A stretch of 64,000 nucleotides of DNA from CADEDV01 sp964596345 (GCA_964596345.1 CAZQSZ010000002.1:620001-684000); one strand, 5' to 3'; counted from the first letter of the stretch, positions 1 through 9,375 are shown. A program made the numbers and translations. Notes: generated by a model from the letters alone, not told the origin.

Positions 1-1031
1 CTTTCCGGTCCCTGTACGGCACTAACGGTGTTATAAGGATATTCACCTACCTGCCCGGAATAAAATCTTACGGCATCTTTTATAAAAGAGATACTGTTTT
101 CCCAGTACTTACTTTGATCACCCGTGTAATAAGAAAATACATTAATAGTTTTATCAGGTGACAGCCGTAGTGTATCGTAGTTTACAATAAACCGCTTGTT
201 GGCAAACCAGGCAAAGTCATGTACATTCTGCTGTTTGTAGTGAAGTGTTTTGATGTCCGGCGAAGACAACGGGGAAATTTGCTTAATGGTTTTGTAACCG
301 CCACTTTTCATTTTTTCCCTGTGCACTATGGGCTGCCAGATATAATTACTTCTTGTTTTCAGCCATTCTTTTTCCTCTTGATTTTGTAATTCACCGGTAG
401 CAGCTACTACATAGTTTGCCGGTAAAGTGATAGTAACATCAAAGCTGCCAAATTCACTGTAAAATTCTCCCTGGTCAAGATAAGGCATTGGATGCCACCC
501 TTCTTTATCATAAACAGCTGGTTTGGGATACCATTGCGTTACCTGGTAAGACTGGTCATCATAACCACCTCTTGAAAAATTATAAGGCAGCTTTACATGG
601 AAAGGAGTACTGATGATCGTTTTTTGCCCCGGTGCAAGAGGAGTTGGTAACAGGAGTTTGATAATATCAATATGTTGCGGGTGATCTTCTGTTGCAGCTG
701 TCACCGAATTGACTTTAAAATCCAACCGGTTGATATATCCCTTTTCTTCTTTATCAGAAAAATAGAATTTTGTATTCCCGTTTTCCAGTAGCTGGTCACT
801 GAAGGCCGTCTTGTCATTTTTATAAGCATTTGGCCAAAGATGAAACCAGATGAACCGTAGTGTGTCGGGAGAATTGTTGATGTATTCAATTGTTTCAAAA
901 CCATCCAGGCTATGGTCTTTATCGTTCAGGGTAACATCAATCGTGTATTTGACCTGTTGCTGCCAGTATTGGGAAAAAACGGTTGGCTGTGTACCAAGGG
1001 CTGCAAGCAGTAAAAACAGGAATCTTCTCAA
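1..1031 (-). CDS. M1 family metallopeptidase, partial (C-terminus outside window)
   Basis: About 343 N-terminal residues of a secreted zinc aminopeptidase-like protein; the gene runs off the left edge. It opens with a signal peptide (LRRFLFLLLAALG...FSQ), then the N-terminal beta domain seen in M1 peptidases of this phylum (FIWFHLWPNAYKND, QWYPKPAVYD, GSFDVTITLPANYVVAATG). The catalytic HExxH part is not in the window. No in-frame ATG precedes the signal peptide, so TTG at 1031 is chosen; a perfect -7 box (TATTTTTG, 1048-1055) lies 16 bases upstream, giving a short leader. Family assignment is from sequence pattern; the substrate is unknown. Confidence 0.8.
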   Translation of the reverse strand, partial: MRRFLFLLLAALGTQPTVFSQYWQQQVKYTIDVTLNDKDHSLDGFETIEYINNSPDTLRFIWFHLWPNAYKNDKTAFSDQLLENGNTKFYFSDKEEKGYINRLDFKVNSVTAATEDHPQHIDIIKLLLPTPLAPGQKTIISTPFHVKLPYNFSRGGYDDQSYQVTQWYPKPAVYDKEGWHPMPYLDQGEFYSEFGSFDVTITLPANYVVAATGELQNQEEKEWLKTRSNYIWQPIVHREKMKSGGYKTIKQISPLSSPDIKTLHYKQQNVHDFAWFANKRFIVNYDTLRLSPDKTINVFSYYTGDQSKYWENSISFIKDAVRFYSGQVGEYPYNTVSAVQGPE

Positions 1032-1047
1032 AAGGATGGAATTTTTC

Positions 1048-1055
1048 CAAAAATA
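1048..1055 (-). promoter_or_regulatory. -7 promoter box for the M1 peptidase gene
   Basis: TATTTTTG on the minus strand matches the Bacteroidota -7 consensus TAnnTTTG exactly. It lies 16 bases before the TTG start, so the transcript leader would be about 12 nt. No clear TTG -33 box at 19-20 bp spacing. Confidence 0.45.
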
Positions 1056-1080
1056 AACTCTAATCGGCAGACTTCATACC

Positions 1081-2505
1081 TTACTTTCCTTTTCCTTTAA
1101 AGATGATCCTGATGGTATGGATCATGATCTTAAAGTCGAGTGCCAGCGAAATGTTCTCTATATAAAGCAGGTCGAATTTACTTCGTTCGATCATTTCTTC
1201 CACATTTTCCGCATAGCCAAACTGCACCATACCCCAGCTGGTCAGCCCGGGTTTCACTTTCAGCAGGTATTTATAATAAGGGAAACGGGCTACTACCTGG
1301 TCTATATAAAACCGGCGTTCAGCCCTTGGTCCGACCAGGCTCATTTCACCGAGTAAGATATTCACCAGTTGCGGCAATTCGTCCAGTCGCCATTTCCGCA
1401 TAATCTTTCCCCATTTGGTGATGCGGGGATCATTATCAGAAGAAAGAGCAGGGCCATTTTTTTCCGCATCACTTATCATCGATCTGAATTTATATAAGCG
1501 AAAGGGTTTGCCTTTGTAACCTATTCTTTCCTGCGAGTAAAAGACCGGGCCTTTTGAAGAAAACCTTACCCGGGCTGCTATGTATAGTAGTAATGGAGAA
1601 AGCAGAACAATAGCTGCTGATGAAAGTACGACATCTGTAAGCCGCTTTATATGCTGTTGCCATTCCGGCATCAGGCCGGTTTGCAGATCGATCAATGCGG
1701 CACCCATTACACTGCTGGTCTTGACAGAACCAGACAAAATATCTAACGTATCGGGTTGAATTTTTATTTCAACGTCTTTCTCGCTTAAGCGGTTGATGAT
1801 ATTTTCTACAACCGGTTGTTCCGATTTCTCCATGGCCAGCACCACGAGTTTGATCTGGTTACTGTCGATGATGGTTTCCAACTCGTCCACCGTTCCCAGT
1901 TTGGTCAATATTTTTTGGATACCGTTTTTCCCATTCTGATCAGGGGTGATAAAACCTGTATATCGATAACCGCCGTCAAGAAGGCTTTTTTCTGTTTCCC
2001 GGTAAACCCGGATCGCATTTTCCTGGCTGCCGATCATCAGGGTATTAAAATATACGTCTCCTTTCAGTAATTGTCTTTTGACTTTACTGAGCAATATCCA
2101 CCTGCCTGCAAAAGTGAATAGAAAATGCAATGCAAACAGACAGGTAAAAGCTGCATAATAATACGAGCCGGACGAATCACTTTTTACATCATCCAGGATA
2201 AAAGCAAAGAACAGCACTACAGCCCCGATAAGGCTGCATATAAAAGTGCTGGTGAATTCAAAGAGCCTCGATTTTTTATAGAGGGAGTGGTAAGTACCCA
2301 CCAGTGTATAGAGTACTAGCCAGGCGGCAGGTATCAAACTGATGCCCAGCCAGAATTTATAATCAACCTGTAATTGCCCGGCATCGGCAATTGTTTCGTT
2401 CAGTAAAGCTTTACGGGTAAAAAAGAAACAGGCCCATGCAATTGATGCCATGATAAAATCGGTCACTGCATACCAGGCGATGGATATTTGCCGGCGGGGC
2501 TGCAT
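1081..2505 (-). CDS. Exopolysaccharide polyprenyl glycosylphosphotransferase (WcaJ/WbaP-like sugar transferase)
   Basis: Membrane enzyme expected to transfer a sugar-1-phosphate to undecaprenyl phosphate, the first step of a surface polysaccharide. Of 474 residues, four N-terminal membrane helices lie at about 12-31, 51-73, 87-107 and 114-137, a Rossmann-like CoA-binding domain at 150-270, another hydrophobic segment at 292-312, and the bacterial sugar transferase catalytic domain from 285 to the end (RLYKFRSM at 337, RLDELPQL at 373, SLVGPR at 389). Its ATG overlaps the stop of the upstream oxidoreductase by one base (TAATG), so the two are translationally coupled and likely serve one glycan pathway. 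Sugar specificity cannot be read from the sequence. Confidence 0.93.
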   Translation of the reverse strand: MQPRRQISIAWYAVTDFIMASIAWACFFFTRKALLNETIADAGQLQVDYKFWLGISLIPAAWLVLYTLVGTYHSLYKKSRLFEFTSTFICSLIGAVVLFFAFILDDVKSDSSGSYYYAAFTCLFALHFLFTFAGRWILLSKVKRQLLKGDVYFNTLMIGSQENAIRVYRETEKSLLDGGYRYTGFITPDQNGKNGIQKILTKLGTVDELETIIDSNQIKLVVLAMEKSEQPVVENIINRLSEKDVEIKIQPDTLDILSGSVKTSSVMGAALIDLQTGLMPEWQQHIKRLTDVVLSSAAIVLLSPLLLYIAARVRFSSKGPVFYSQERIGYKGKPFRLYKFRSMISDAEKNGPALSSDNDPRITKWGKIMRKWRLDELPQLVNILLGEMSLVGPRAERRFYIDQVVARFPYYKYLLKVKPGLTSWGMVQFGYAENVEEMIERSKFDLLYIENISLALDFKIMIHTIRIIFKGKGK

Positions 2506-3479
2506 TACTGCGAAATATTATTATTGCCTATTTTTTCCAATATCTGGTGCGCCACATCCATCGCCATCAGGCCATCCATTTCTGATACAATTGTTTTGGT
2601 ATTATTAAGGATCGCATTCCTGAATTCCTCCAGTTCCATCTTAATCGCATTCACTTCGGGTACCACAGGATTGGCCATGGCTATTGTTTTCTTTCCCGTT
2701 GGTGTTTCGATATCAAAAGCAAAAACGTTGGAATCGGCAGCATCTTTCAATTTAATGATCTCTGCTTTTTTATTCAGGAAATCAATCCCGATATAAGCAT
2801 CTTTCTGGAACAGCCGGATCTTCCGCATTTTTTTCATGGAGATCCTGGATGATGTTAGGTTGGCTACGCAGCCATTATGAAATTCGATACGGACGTTGGC
2901 AATATCCGGCGTTTCTGTCATTACCCCGACACCGCTGGCGGATATGTTCTTTACATCACTTTTTACAATGCTTAAAATGATGTCGATATCATGGATCATC
3001 AGGTCAAGGATCACACTGACTTCGGTACCCCTGGGATTGAACTGGGCCAGGCGGTGTACTTCGATAAACATCGGGTTCAGCTGCATATCTTTTACCGCTA
3101 AGTAAGCCGGGTTAAAACGCTCAACATGTCCCACCTGGAATTTAATACCCGATTCTTCAGCCAGTTTCACCAATTGCCTCGCCTCTTCCATCGTATTGGC
3201 CAGCGGCTTCTCTACAAAGACATGCTTACCTTTCTTGATCGCTTTTTCACACCATTCAAAATGGTAATTGGTGGGGGCTACCACATCAATCGCATCACAG
3301 GCGTCAATCAGTGCAACAGGATCGATAAAACGGGCCAGCTGGTATTTATCGGAGACCTCTTTAGCCGTATCATCATGCGGGTCATAAAATCCTACAATTT
3401 CTACACCAGCGATCTCTTTCCAGTTGTTCAGATGAAATTTACCCAGATGGCCAACGCCAAAAACTCCAACCTTAAGCAT
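2505..3479 (-). CDS. Gfo/Idh/MocA family oxidoreductase
   Basis: NAD(P)-dependent sugar oxidoreductase family, 324 residues. The N-terminal Rossmann fold shows VGVFGVGHLGKFH (4-16), the EKP motif stands at 90-92, and H163/D166 (MIHDIDII) fit the usual catalytic region. It lies immediately upstream of, and overlaps, the sugar transferase, so a role in making a nucleotide-sugar precursor for a surface glycan is a reasonable inference. A perfect -7 box (TATCTTTG, 3497-3504) precedes it. The substrate is not determined. Confidence 0.9.
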   Translation of the reverse strand: MLKVGVFGVGHLGKFHLNNWKEIAGVEIVGFYDPHDDTAKEVSDKYQLARFIDPVALIDACDAIDVVAPTNYHFEWCEKAIKKGKHVFVEKPLANTMEEARQLVKLAEESGIKFQVGHVERFNPAYLAVKDMQLNPMFIEVHRLAQFNPRGTEVSVILDLMIHDIDIILSIVKSDVKNISASGVGVMTETPDIANVRIEFHNGCVANLTSSRISMKKMRKIRLFQKDAYIGIDFLNKKAEIIKLKDAADSNVFAFDIETPTGKKTIAMANPVVPEVNAIKMELEEFRNAILNNTKTIVSEMDGLMAMDVAHQILEKIGNNNISQ

Positions 3480-3496
3480 AATAATAAATTAGTGCC

Positions 3497-3504
3497 CAAA
3501 GATA
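3497..3504 (-). promoter_or_regulatory. -7 promoter box for the Gfo/Idh-sugar transferase operon
   Basis: TATCTTTG on the minus strand, an exact TAnnTTTG match, 17 bases before the ATG at 3479. No TTG box at the usual distance. Confidence 0.45.
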
Positions 3505-3547
3505 AAGATTGGCTGACGGAGAAAGGGATGAGTTTTAAACAAATGGA

Positions 3548-4300
3548 TCACCGCAATAGTACAGAATGGCTGATATAAGAAGGATGATAAATAAAGAGGC
3601 AGGAACCTCCTTTGATCGTATTAATGACCGGGCGGGATACTTGTTCGGGTATGGCCGGGCATCCTTCACTGCGACCGATATACCCTTGTGCCTGGACAAG
3701 ATCGGCACTAACATATTCAGCACCATGCATCACTATCGCCCTGTCATAGGCTTTGTCGTTAATTCCTGTTTCTACCCCGGTTAATTTAAGAGAGTACCCG
3801 TTGTTTCCCCGGTATGTTTCCCCGGTAATATAAAAACCGGGACTGCTTTTGTAGGAAGCAGGCTGATTGGAAAAATAAGTGGCCCGTTCACGACCTGTGT
3901 TTCTTCCATGTGCCACCAGGGTATTAAAAAGCAGTTTATAATTCTTCAGGTCCAGGATATAGAGTCTTTTCGCAGAACTGGGCTGGCTGAAATCAATGAT
4001 CGAAATAATGGAATCATTCATCAGCTGGCCTTTTTCCAATAACCTGTTCAAACCTTTTTTGGCATAGTCAAATGCCTGCTGGCTGAGGCCGGATAGATCT
4101 AAATGTAAACTGTCATACGCAGATACTGTGATAGCAGGAAGGGGTGAGGGGTCGGGCAAAAGGTGGCTGCTGGTAGCAGGTGCCGGCAAAACCGGGTGTA
4201 CAAACTGGACAGCCGATTTTGCAAACGAAAAAGGGAGATGCAGGAGGGCAATTACCATAGAGGAAACAAAAAGGTAAAATCCTTTGAGTTGTTGCTTCAT
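3548..4300 (-). CDS. Murein L,D-transpeptidase catalytic domain family protein (YkuD_2 type)
   Basis: Secreted cell-wall protein of 250 residues when started at ATG 4300 (MKQQLKGFYLF), which gives an N-terminal signal/anchor helix; a longer reading frame to 4420 adds 40 residues without family support. Conserved stretches include LYILDLKNYKLLFNTLVAHGRNTG, IVMHGAEYVS and GRSEGCPAI, the last with the histidine and cysteine expected of the L,D-transpeptidase active site. The family's exact substrate is poorly known; peptidoglycan cross-linking or anchoring is inferred. It is separated from the next minus-strand gene by 68 bases that hold that gene's promoter. Confidence 0.88.
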   Translation of the reverse strand: MKQQLKGFYLFVSSMVIALLHLPFSFAKSAVQFVHPVLPAPATSSHLLPDPSPLPAITVSAYDSLHLDLSGLSQQAFDYAKKGLNRLLEKGQLMNDSIISIIDFSQPSSAKRLYILDLKNYKLLFNTLVAHGRNTGRERATYFSNQPASYKSSPGFYITGETYRGNNGYSLKLTGVETGINDKAYDRAIVMHGAEYVSADLVQAQGYIGRSEGCPAIPEQVSRPVINTIKGGSCLFIYHPSYISHSVLLR

Positions 4301-4443
4301 TCTAATCAGTTTAACCGTTACGAAATCAGGTATCCTAAACCCGCTCTGCTTTTTACCAACCTGGTTACTTCCTTCTTCTGTTGAGTAATGCCCAAAAAAA
4401 TGCCTGGCGAAAAATCTCACCAGGCAGTTTTGTTTTGATGTTG

Positions 4444-4517
4444 CGGACCGGACGGGACTCGAACCCGCGACCTCCGCCGTGACAGGGCGGCATTCTAACC
4501 AACTGAACTACCGATCC
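4444..4517 (-). tRNA. tRNA-Asp (GTC)
   Basis: A complete cloverleaf reads on the minus strand: acceptor GGATCGG pairs with CCGGTCC, anticodon stem-loop GCCGCCCTGTCACGGCGG carries anticodon GTC, and the T arm contains GGTTCGAGTCC. The discriminator base is G. CCA is not encoded (CAA follows). Length is 74 nt. Confidence 0.97.
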
Positions 4518-4689
4518 GTTGCCCTTGGATGAACCCGTTTCCGTTTTCATTTTTCGGGACGGCAAAGATAGCTCTGCAATGTTTTCCTGCCAAAACTTTT
4601 TCTGGTAATTATCCACCTGTTAGTCAACATTTTGACAGCAACAGCAGATTATCATTTAATCCTTAATTTAGCCGCCATATAAATAGCCT

Positions 4690-5661
4690 ATGCCATCAGA
4701 CAGAAACCGACAATTTATCGACTTTGAAAAGCCTATCAAGGACTTGCTGGAAGAGATCCAGGACCTGAAACATAAGGCTGAAAAAAGTAAAGTGGATTAC
4801 CGGGATGTTATCAGCAAGCTGGAAGAAAGTGTGCTGGAAAAGCGAAAAGAGATCACCCAAAACCTCAGCAGCTGGCAACGGGTGCAGCTCAGCCGGCATC
4901 CCGACCGGCCTTATACGATGAAATACATTGAGAAAATGACGACGAATTTCATCGAGTTGTATGGAGACCGGAATGTGAAGGATGATAAGGCCATGGTAGG
5001 CGGATTTGCTTCGCTGGATGGAGAAACCGTAATGATCATTGGCCAGCAAAAGGGGATCAATACCAAAATGCGCCAACTCCGGAATTTTGGTATGGCCAAC
5101 CCGGAAGGCTACCGGAAAGCCCTTCGCCTGATGCGGCTGGCTGAAAAATTCAATAAGCCTGTTATTACCTTAATTGATACCCCCGGAGCCTTTCCCGGCC
5201 TCGAAGCTGAAGAAAGAGGGCAGGGGGAAGCTATCGCCCGGAATATCTATGAAATGATCCGGCTCAAAGTGCCTGTCATCTGTGTCATCATCGGGGAAGG
5301 AGCCAGTGGTGGTGCATTGGGTATCGGGGTAGGAGATAAAGTTTTTATGATGGAAAATACCTGGTACACGGTTATAAGTCCGGAAAGCTGTTCTTCTATC
5401 CTTTGGCGCAGCTGGGATAAAAAGGAAGTGGCCGCAGAGCAGTTACGACTGACGGCTGATAAAATGCTCGGTTTTGGCCTGATCGATGGTATTATACCGG
5501 AACCGCCGGGCGGTGCTCACTGGGATTATAACGAGTCAGCCCGGATATTGAAAGATTACCTGGTGCCGGTGATTAAAGAGTTAAAGCAGATCGCCCCGGA
5601 ACAACGCACCAATAACCGGATCGAAAAATTCGGAAAGATGGGATTCTGGGAAGAAGTGTAG
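4690..5661 (+). CDS. accA: Acetyl-CoA carboxylase carboxyltransferase subunit alpha
   Basis: Alpha half of the carboxyltransferase that moves CO2 from biotin to acetyl-CoA, giving malonyl-CoA for fatty acid synthesis. The 323 residues match the usual AccA length: an N-terminal helical region (to about 70), then the crotonase-like domain with DTPGAFPGLEAEERGQGEAIA and GEGASGGALGIGVGDKV. accB and accC lie 43 kb away in this window, so the complex's genes are split. A near-consensus box TAATTTAG lies about 20 bases before the start. Confidence 0.97.
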   Translation: MPSDRNRQFIDFEKPIKDLLEEIQDLKHKAEKSKVDYRDVISKLEESVLEKRKEITQNLSSWQRVQLSRHPDRPYTMKYIEKMTTNFIELYGDRNVKDDKAMVGGFASLDGETVMIIGQQKGINTKMRQLRNFGMANPEGYRKALRLMRLAEKFNKPVITLIDTPGAFPGLEAEERGQGEAIARNIYEMIRLKVPVICVIIGEGASGGALGIGVGDKVFMMENTWYTVISPESCSSILWRSWDKKEVAAEQLRLTADKMLGFGLIDGIIPEPPGGAHWDYNESARILKDYLVPVIKELKQIAPEQRTNNRIEKFGKMGFWEEV

Positions 5662-5749
5662 AGGCAGTCCGGAGATAGTAGTCTGTAGTCAGGAGTAAGA
5701 AATTGATATGACCAGGTTAACTGCTGTTATCAGTATCGTTGTAAGTTTA

Positions 5750-5769
5750 TCCTGGGTTTATCGAAGGAC
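5750..5769 (-). repeat. Intergenic copy of a short dispersed repeat
   Basis: TCCTGGGTTTATCGAAGGAC on the plus strand. Its reverse complement matches 17 of 20 bases of the element inside hldD at 59777-59796. The bases just after it (5762-5777) also form a CGAAGG/CCTTCG hairpin. It lies in the 164-bp gap between accA and dapA, which otherwise shows no gene. Confidence 0.6.
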
Positions 5770-5825
5770 ACCCTTCGTCGTTCGGTTCGGTATTCATCAA
5801 TTATAATTTTTAATTACGGATCAAT

Positions 5826-6713
5826 ATGTCATTAAGAGAACAATTTCGTGGAACTGGTATTGCTATTGTAACTCCTTTCCTGGAAGATGGAACCATTGAC
5901 TGGGAGGCGTATAAAAAAATGATCCATTTCTGGATCGAGAATAAAGTGGAATACCTGGTCGTGCTGGGTACCACCGGTGAAAGTGCCACCATTCATGGCG
6001 ATGAAAAGCAGGCCGTGTTTTCTTTTGTGAAGAATGAAGTGGCGGGCCGGCTTCCTTTAGTGGCCGGTATTGGTGGCAATGATACGGCGGAAGTGACCGA
6101 AGGATTCAAAAAATTCAACCTGGAAGGGTACAGTGCTATTCTCTCCGTATCACCTTACTATAATAAGCCCAACCAGGAAGGATTGTTCCAGCACTATAAA
6201 GCATTAGATGCTGCTACTCCATTGCCCATTATTATGTACAATGTGCCGGGTCGTACCGGTATGAACGTTTCTGCGGATACAACCATCCGCATTGCCCGGG
6301 AGTGTAAGAATATCTTTGCTACCAAGGAAGCCAGCGGCAGTTTTGACCAGGTCAATCAAATCATCAAATACAAACCGGCCGAATTCATGGTCATCAGTGG
6401 TGATGACCCGATTACCTTACCCATGATCGCCGCAGGAGCCGAAGGCCTCATCTCGGTGGTGGCCAATGCTTATCCTAAAGAATATGCGGAAATGGTGCGT
6501 TTGTGTATGGATGGAAAATTTGCAGAAGCGCAGCAACTGCATTATAAATACACCGACATCATTGCTTCCATGTTTGCCGAAGGAAGCCCTAGCGGCGTGA
6601 AAGCCTATTTAAGCGAAATGGGACTTTGCAGGAATACGTTCCGCATGCCTGTGTGGCCGGTAAGTGATAAACATATGGAGAAGATCAGGGAGTTGATGAA
6701 GGGAGTAAAATAA
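5826..6713 (+). CDS. dapA: 4-hydroxy-tetrahydrodipicolinate synthase
   Basis: Condenses pyruvate with aspartate semialdehyde, the first committed step to diaminopimelate and lysine. The 295 residues form the typical TIM barrel: GTTGES at 49-54, SPYYNKP at 109-115, YNVPGRT with the catalytic tyrosine at 138, and the Schiff-base lysine in TKEASG at 167. The esterase gene starts five bases after the stop, so the two are probably co-transcribed. Confidence 0.97.
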   Translation: MSLREQFRGTGIAIVTPFLEDGTIDWEAYKKMIHFWIENKVEYLVVLGTTGESATIHGDEKQAVFSFVKNEVAGRLPLVAGIGGNDTAEVTEGFKKFNLEGYSAILSVSPYYNKPNQEGLFQHYKALDAATPLPIIMYNVPGRTGMNVSADTTIRIARECKNIFATKEASGSFDQVNQIIKYKPAEFMVISGDDPITLPMIAAGAEGLISVVANAYPKEYAEMVRLCMDGKFAEAQQLHYKYTDIIASMFAEGSPSGVKAYLSEMGLCRNTFRMPVWPVSDKHMEKIRELMKGVK

Positions 6714-6718
6714 AAATT

Positions 6719-7870
6719 ATGCGACATTCAATACTTGTTATAGTATCAGTTATTCTTACAATAACAGTATTTGCACAGCATACCATAAAGTTGGAGATAA
6801 AATCTCTGCCTTCTTACCATAGTCAGACGGACTTCATTTACGCTGCCGGTTCTTTCAACAGCTGGAACCCGCAAGACGCTCAATACAAATTTCAAAAAGA
6901 CGACAAAGGGAATTATACACTGAACCTGCAGTTGAATCCCGGTTCTTACGAATACAAGATCACCCGGGGCGGTTGGGATAAAGTGGAATGTAAACCACAG
7001 GGGATTGGAGTTGCTAACCGTATCCTGAAGGTGGAAGGCCCTGCTACCATTGAAATAAATGTGGAAGAATGGCAGGATCATTTTCCCCCGCTCAAGAGAG
7101 CCAGCACCAGCAGTAAAAATGTACGCATTATTGATACGGCTTTCCGGATGCCGCAATTGAAACGCAAAAGACGGGTGTGGATATACCTGCCCGAAGATTA
7201 TGAGACTTCCCGTAAGCGATATCCTGTGCTGTATATGCACGACGGGCAGAACATATTTGATGATGCTACTTCTTACTCCGGGGAATGGGGGGTGGATGAA
7301 TTTCTTGATTCCACCACACTTAAAAAATGTATCGTCGTGGGTATTGACAATGGTGGCGACAAAAGGCTGAACGAGTATTGTCCCTATGATTTTTCTTTAA
7401 CGGGGATAGCGGCAAACTACAAAACCAACAAAGGAGAAGGTGGCTTATATGCTGATTTCCTGGTGAAGACATTAAAACCGTTTATTGATAAACGTTACCG
7501 TACGGCAAAGGATAAACAAAATACATTTATTGGGGGTAGTTCCATGGGCGGATTGATCTCCCTCTATACTGTATTAAAGTATCCGACGGTATTTGGCGGG
7601 GCGGCTGTTTTTTCCCCGGCATTCTGGGTGAGTGATCCGTCTATTTACAAGGATATCCGGAAGAAAGGGAAATCGGTCCGGTCAAAGATCTATTTCTTCG
7701 GTGGTAAGCTGGAAGGAGGGAGTATGATACCCGATATGTTGAAAGCTTTCCAGGGTATGGCGGCTGTTTCCAAATCAACGATGACCACCGTGATACGGGA
7801 TGAAGGGTTGCACAATGAAGCCACCTGGCGAAAAGAATTTCCTTTGTTTTATGAATGGCTGATGAAATAA
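6719..7870 (+). CDS. Secreted esterase with N-terminal CBM48-like domain
   Basis: Exported alpha/beta hydrolase of the esterase D/Fes type (383 residues). A signal peptide (1-20) is followed by a CBM48/isoamylase-N-like beta domain at about 25-118 (FIYAAGSFNSWNP, GSYEYKITRGGWD), then the hydrolase: RRVWIYLPEDYE, VLYMHDGQNIFDD, nucleophile Ser275 in GSSMG, and a probable catalytic histidine in GLHNE near 365. This arrangement occurs in secreted esterases such as feruloyl or acetyl-xylan esterases and in siderophore esterases. The carbohydrate-binding module favours a glycan-linked substrate, but that is inference. It begins five bases after dapA and overlaps the region upstream of the next gene. 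Confidence 0.88.
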   Translation: MRHSILVIVSVILTITVFAQHTIKLEIKSLPSYHSQTDFIYAAGSFNSWNPQDAQYKFQKDDKGNYTLNLQLNPGSYEYKITRGGWDKVECKPQGIGVANRILKVEGPATIEINVEEWQDHFPPLKRASTSSKNVRIIDTAFRMPQLKRKRRVWIYLPEDYETSRKRYPVLYMHDGQNIFDDATSYSGEWGVDEFLDSTTLKKCIVVGIDNGGDKRLNEYCPYDFSLTGIAANYKTNKGEGGLYADFLVKTLKPFIDKRYRTAKDKQNTFIGGSSMGGLISLYTVLKYPTVFGGAAVFSPAFWVSDPSIYKDIRKKGKSVRSKIYFFGGKLEGGSMIPDMLKAFQGMAAVSKSTMTTVIRDEGLHNEATWRKEFPLFYEWLMK

Positions 7871-7896
7871 ATAATTTACCTGACCGTTTAGCGGGT

Positions 7897-8424
7897 ATGC
7901 CGAATTATAAAAACCTGGCTGTAATCGGGTGTCTTCTTTCAGGTTTTTTTGTTACAGCACAATCAGTTATTGATAGCGTTAAGGTGTTTTCATTCCCAGT
8001 CAGAAATGGAGTTATATACCAGTACGATAGAAAGAGTACAGTAGTATGTTATTCCCCAACACCTGTTGTTACTATCATGACCCATGATGATTCAGTTTTT
8101 TATTTTACAAATGCAAAAGTAGCAGGGGTTTTCAGGATAGACAGTTCTTATGCGGTCATTTTTAAAAATGAAATGAATGAGTATGTTACCTATTCAAATT
8201 TGCGGACGATAAATGTTAAAAAGGGAGATATGGTCAGGTGGAATCAGTTCATCGGGTTTATACAAAGAGATGCTTATGAGGAAACAATAATTAACAGTCT
8301 TGATATAATTATCTTACAGGGGGTAAAAGAAATTGGCTCAGTAAAAACACAAGAATTCATTCTAAGCAAAATGTGTAGGTCATCAGGTGATGGCTGTTCA
8401 GATCTTATAGGCAACTCCCTCTAA
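7897..8424 (+). CDS. Exported protein with a degenerate M23/LytM-like domain
   Basis: 175-residue secreted protein with no confident name. ATG 7897 (MPNYKNLAVIGCLL) gives a clean signal peptide; the longer frame from 7855 would overlap the esterase. The segment YAVIFKNEMNEYVTYSNL followed by VKKGDMVRWNQFIGFIQ has the shape of the M23 peptidase core (...YVTYYAHL...VKKGDxVxxGQxIG), but the metal-binding histidines are absent. It is therefore probably a non-catalytic relative, perhaps a peptidoglycan- or protein-binding domain. Its last 27 bases overlap the convergent rnz gene. Confidence 0.6.
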   Translation: MPNYKNLAVIGCLLSGFFVTAQSVIDSVKVFSFPVRNGVIYQYDRKSTVVCYSPTPVVTIMTHDDSVFYFTNAKVAGVFRIDSSYAVIFKNEMNEYVTYSNLRTINVKKGDMVRWNQFIGFIQRDAYEETIINSLDIIILQGVKEIGSVKTQEFILSKMCRSSGDGCSDLIGNSL

Positions 8425-9300
8425 CGCCAGCTCCGTATCCGGAAAAACTTCCCTGGCTTCGGCCTCAAATTCTTCCAGCGTATCATACTTGCTGCTGAAA
8501 TGGCCGATGAGTAATTTCTTTACCCCGGCTTTTTGAGCGATCAGGGCCGCCTGTTTGGTGGTGGAGTGAAAACGGAGTTCCGCTCTTTCCCGGAGGTTGT
8601 CCAGGTAAGTGGTTTCATGATAGATCATATCAAAACCCTGTATATGGGGCAGGATGGATTCATCATATTTGGTATCGGCACAAAAAGCATAGCGATGCCC
8701 GGGCAAAGCCGGCTCTGTTACGGATGCATTGTTAACAACGGTCCCGTCTTTCCTGGTATAATCTTCCCCGTTCTTCAGCCGGTCATAAAAAGAAGATGGT
8801 ATTTCCTGTTCGATGGCCTTCTGTGGATCCAGCCGGCGGGGCTGTCTTTTTTCAGCAAACGAAAAACCATAACATTCCACCCGGTGATTGGTGGGAAAGC
8901 ATTTGATGCTGATCTTTTCGTCATCCACTAAAGTAGCGGCTGCTTTAATGGCATGGATATACAGGTTGAACGACAGGTTGGTGTCTGCCACCTTCAGTTG
9001 CAGTTCAATGATTTCTTTCAGGGGTTCCGGGCCAAAAACATGCAGGTCCTGCTGGCGGCTGAGCAGGCTAAAACTATTGATAAGGCCAATCAGCCCAAAA
9101 TAATGGTCGCCATGTAAGTGGGAAATAAAGATGTGTGATATTTTACTCCGTCTGATTTTGTAATTGATCATCTGGATCTGGGTGCCTTCACCACAGTCAA
9201 CCAGGTAATTATTCCCATCCAGGGTAACCACCTGGCTGGTGGGATGTCGGTCAAAGGCTGGTACAGCCGAGTTATTTCCAAGGATCGTGACAGCGAGCAT
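8398..9300 (-). CDS. rnz: Ribonuclease Z
   Basis: Metallo-beta-lactamase-fold endonuclease that trims the 3' end of precursor tRNA. The 300 residues are normal for the short bacterial form. The zinc motif HLHGDH stands at 61-66, with GEGTQIQM upstream and HRVECYGFSF, FCADTKYDE and HSTTKQAA further on. Directly upstream on the same strand is a STAS-domain gene; the pair is likely co-transcribed from the promoter at 9801-9830. Confidence 0.96.
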   Translation of the reverse strand: MLAVTILGNNSAVPAFDRHPTSQVVTLDGNNYLVDCGEGTQIQMINYKIRRSKISHIFISHLHGDHYFGLIGLINSFSLLSRQQDLHVFGPEPLKEIIELQLKVADTNLSFNLYIHAIKAAATLVDDEKISIKCFPTNHRVECYGFSFAEKRQPRRLDPQKAIEQEIPSSFYDRLKNGEDYTRKDGTVVNNASVTEPALPGHRYAFCADTKYDESILPHIQGFDMIYHETTYLDNLRERAELRFHSTTKQAALIAQKAGVKKLLIGHFSSKYDTLEEFEAEAREVFPDTELALEGVAYKI

Positions 9301-9375
9301 GCAGCAATGAGCAATTTTAGATATACGAAGTACGATGTATTGTGATTAAGACCCAAACTTATTCTCACCTGCTGC

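Noticed and set aside
4365..4616. 83-residue minus-strand frame
   Set aside because: It is read through the tRNA-Asp gene.
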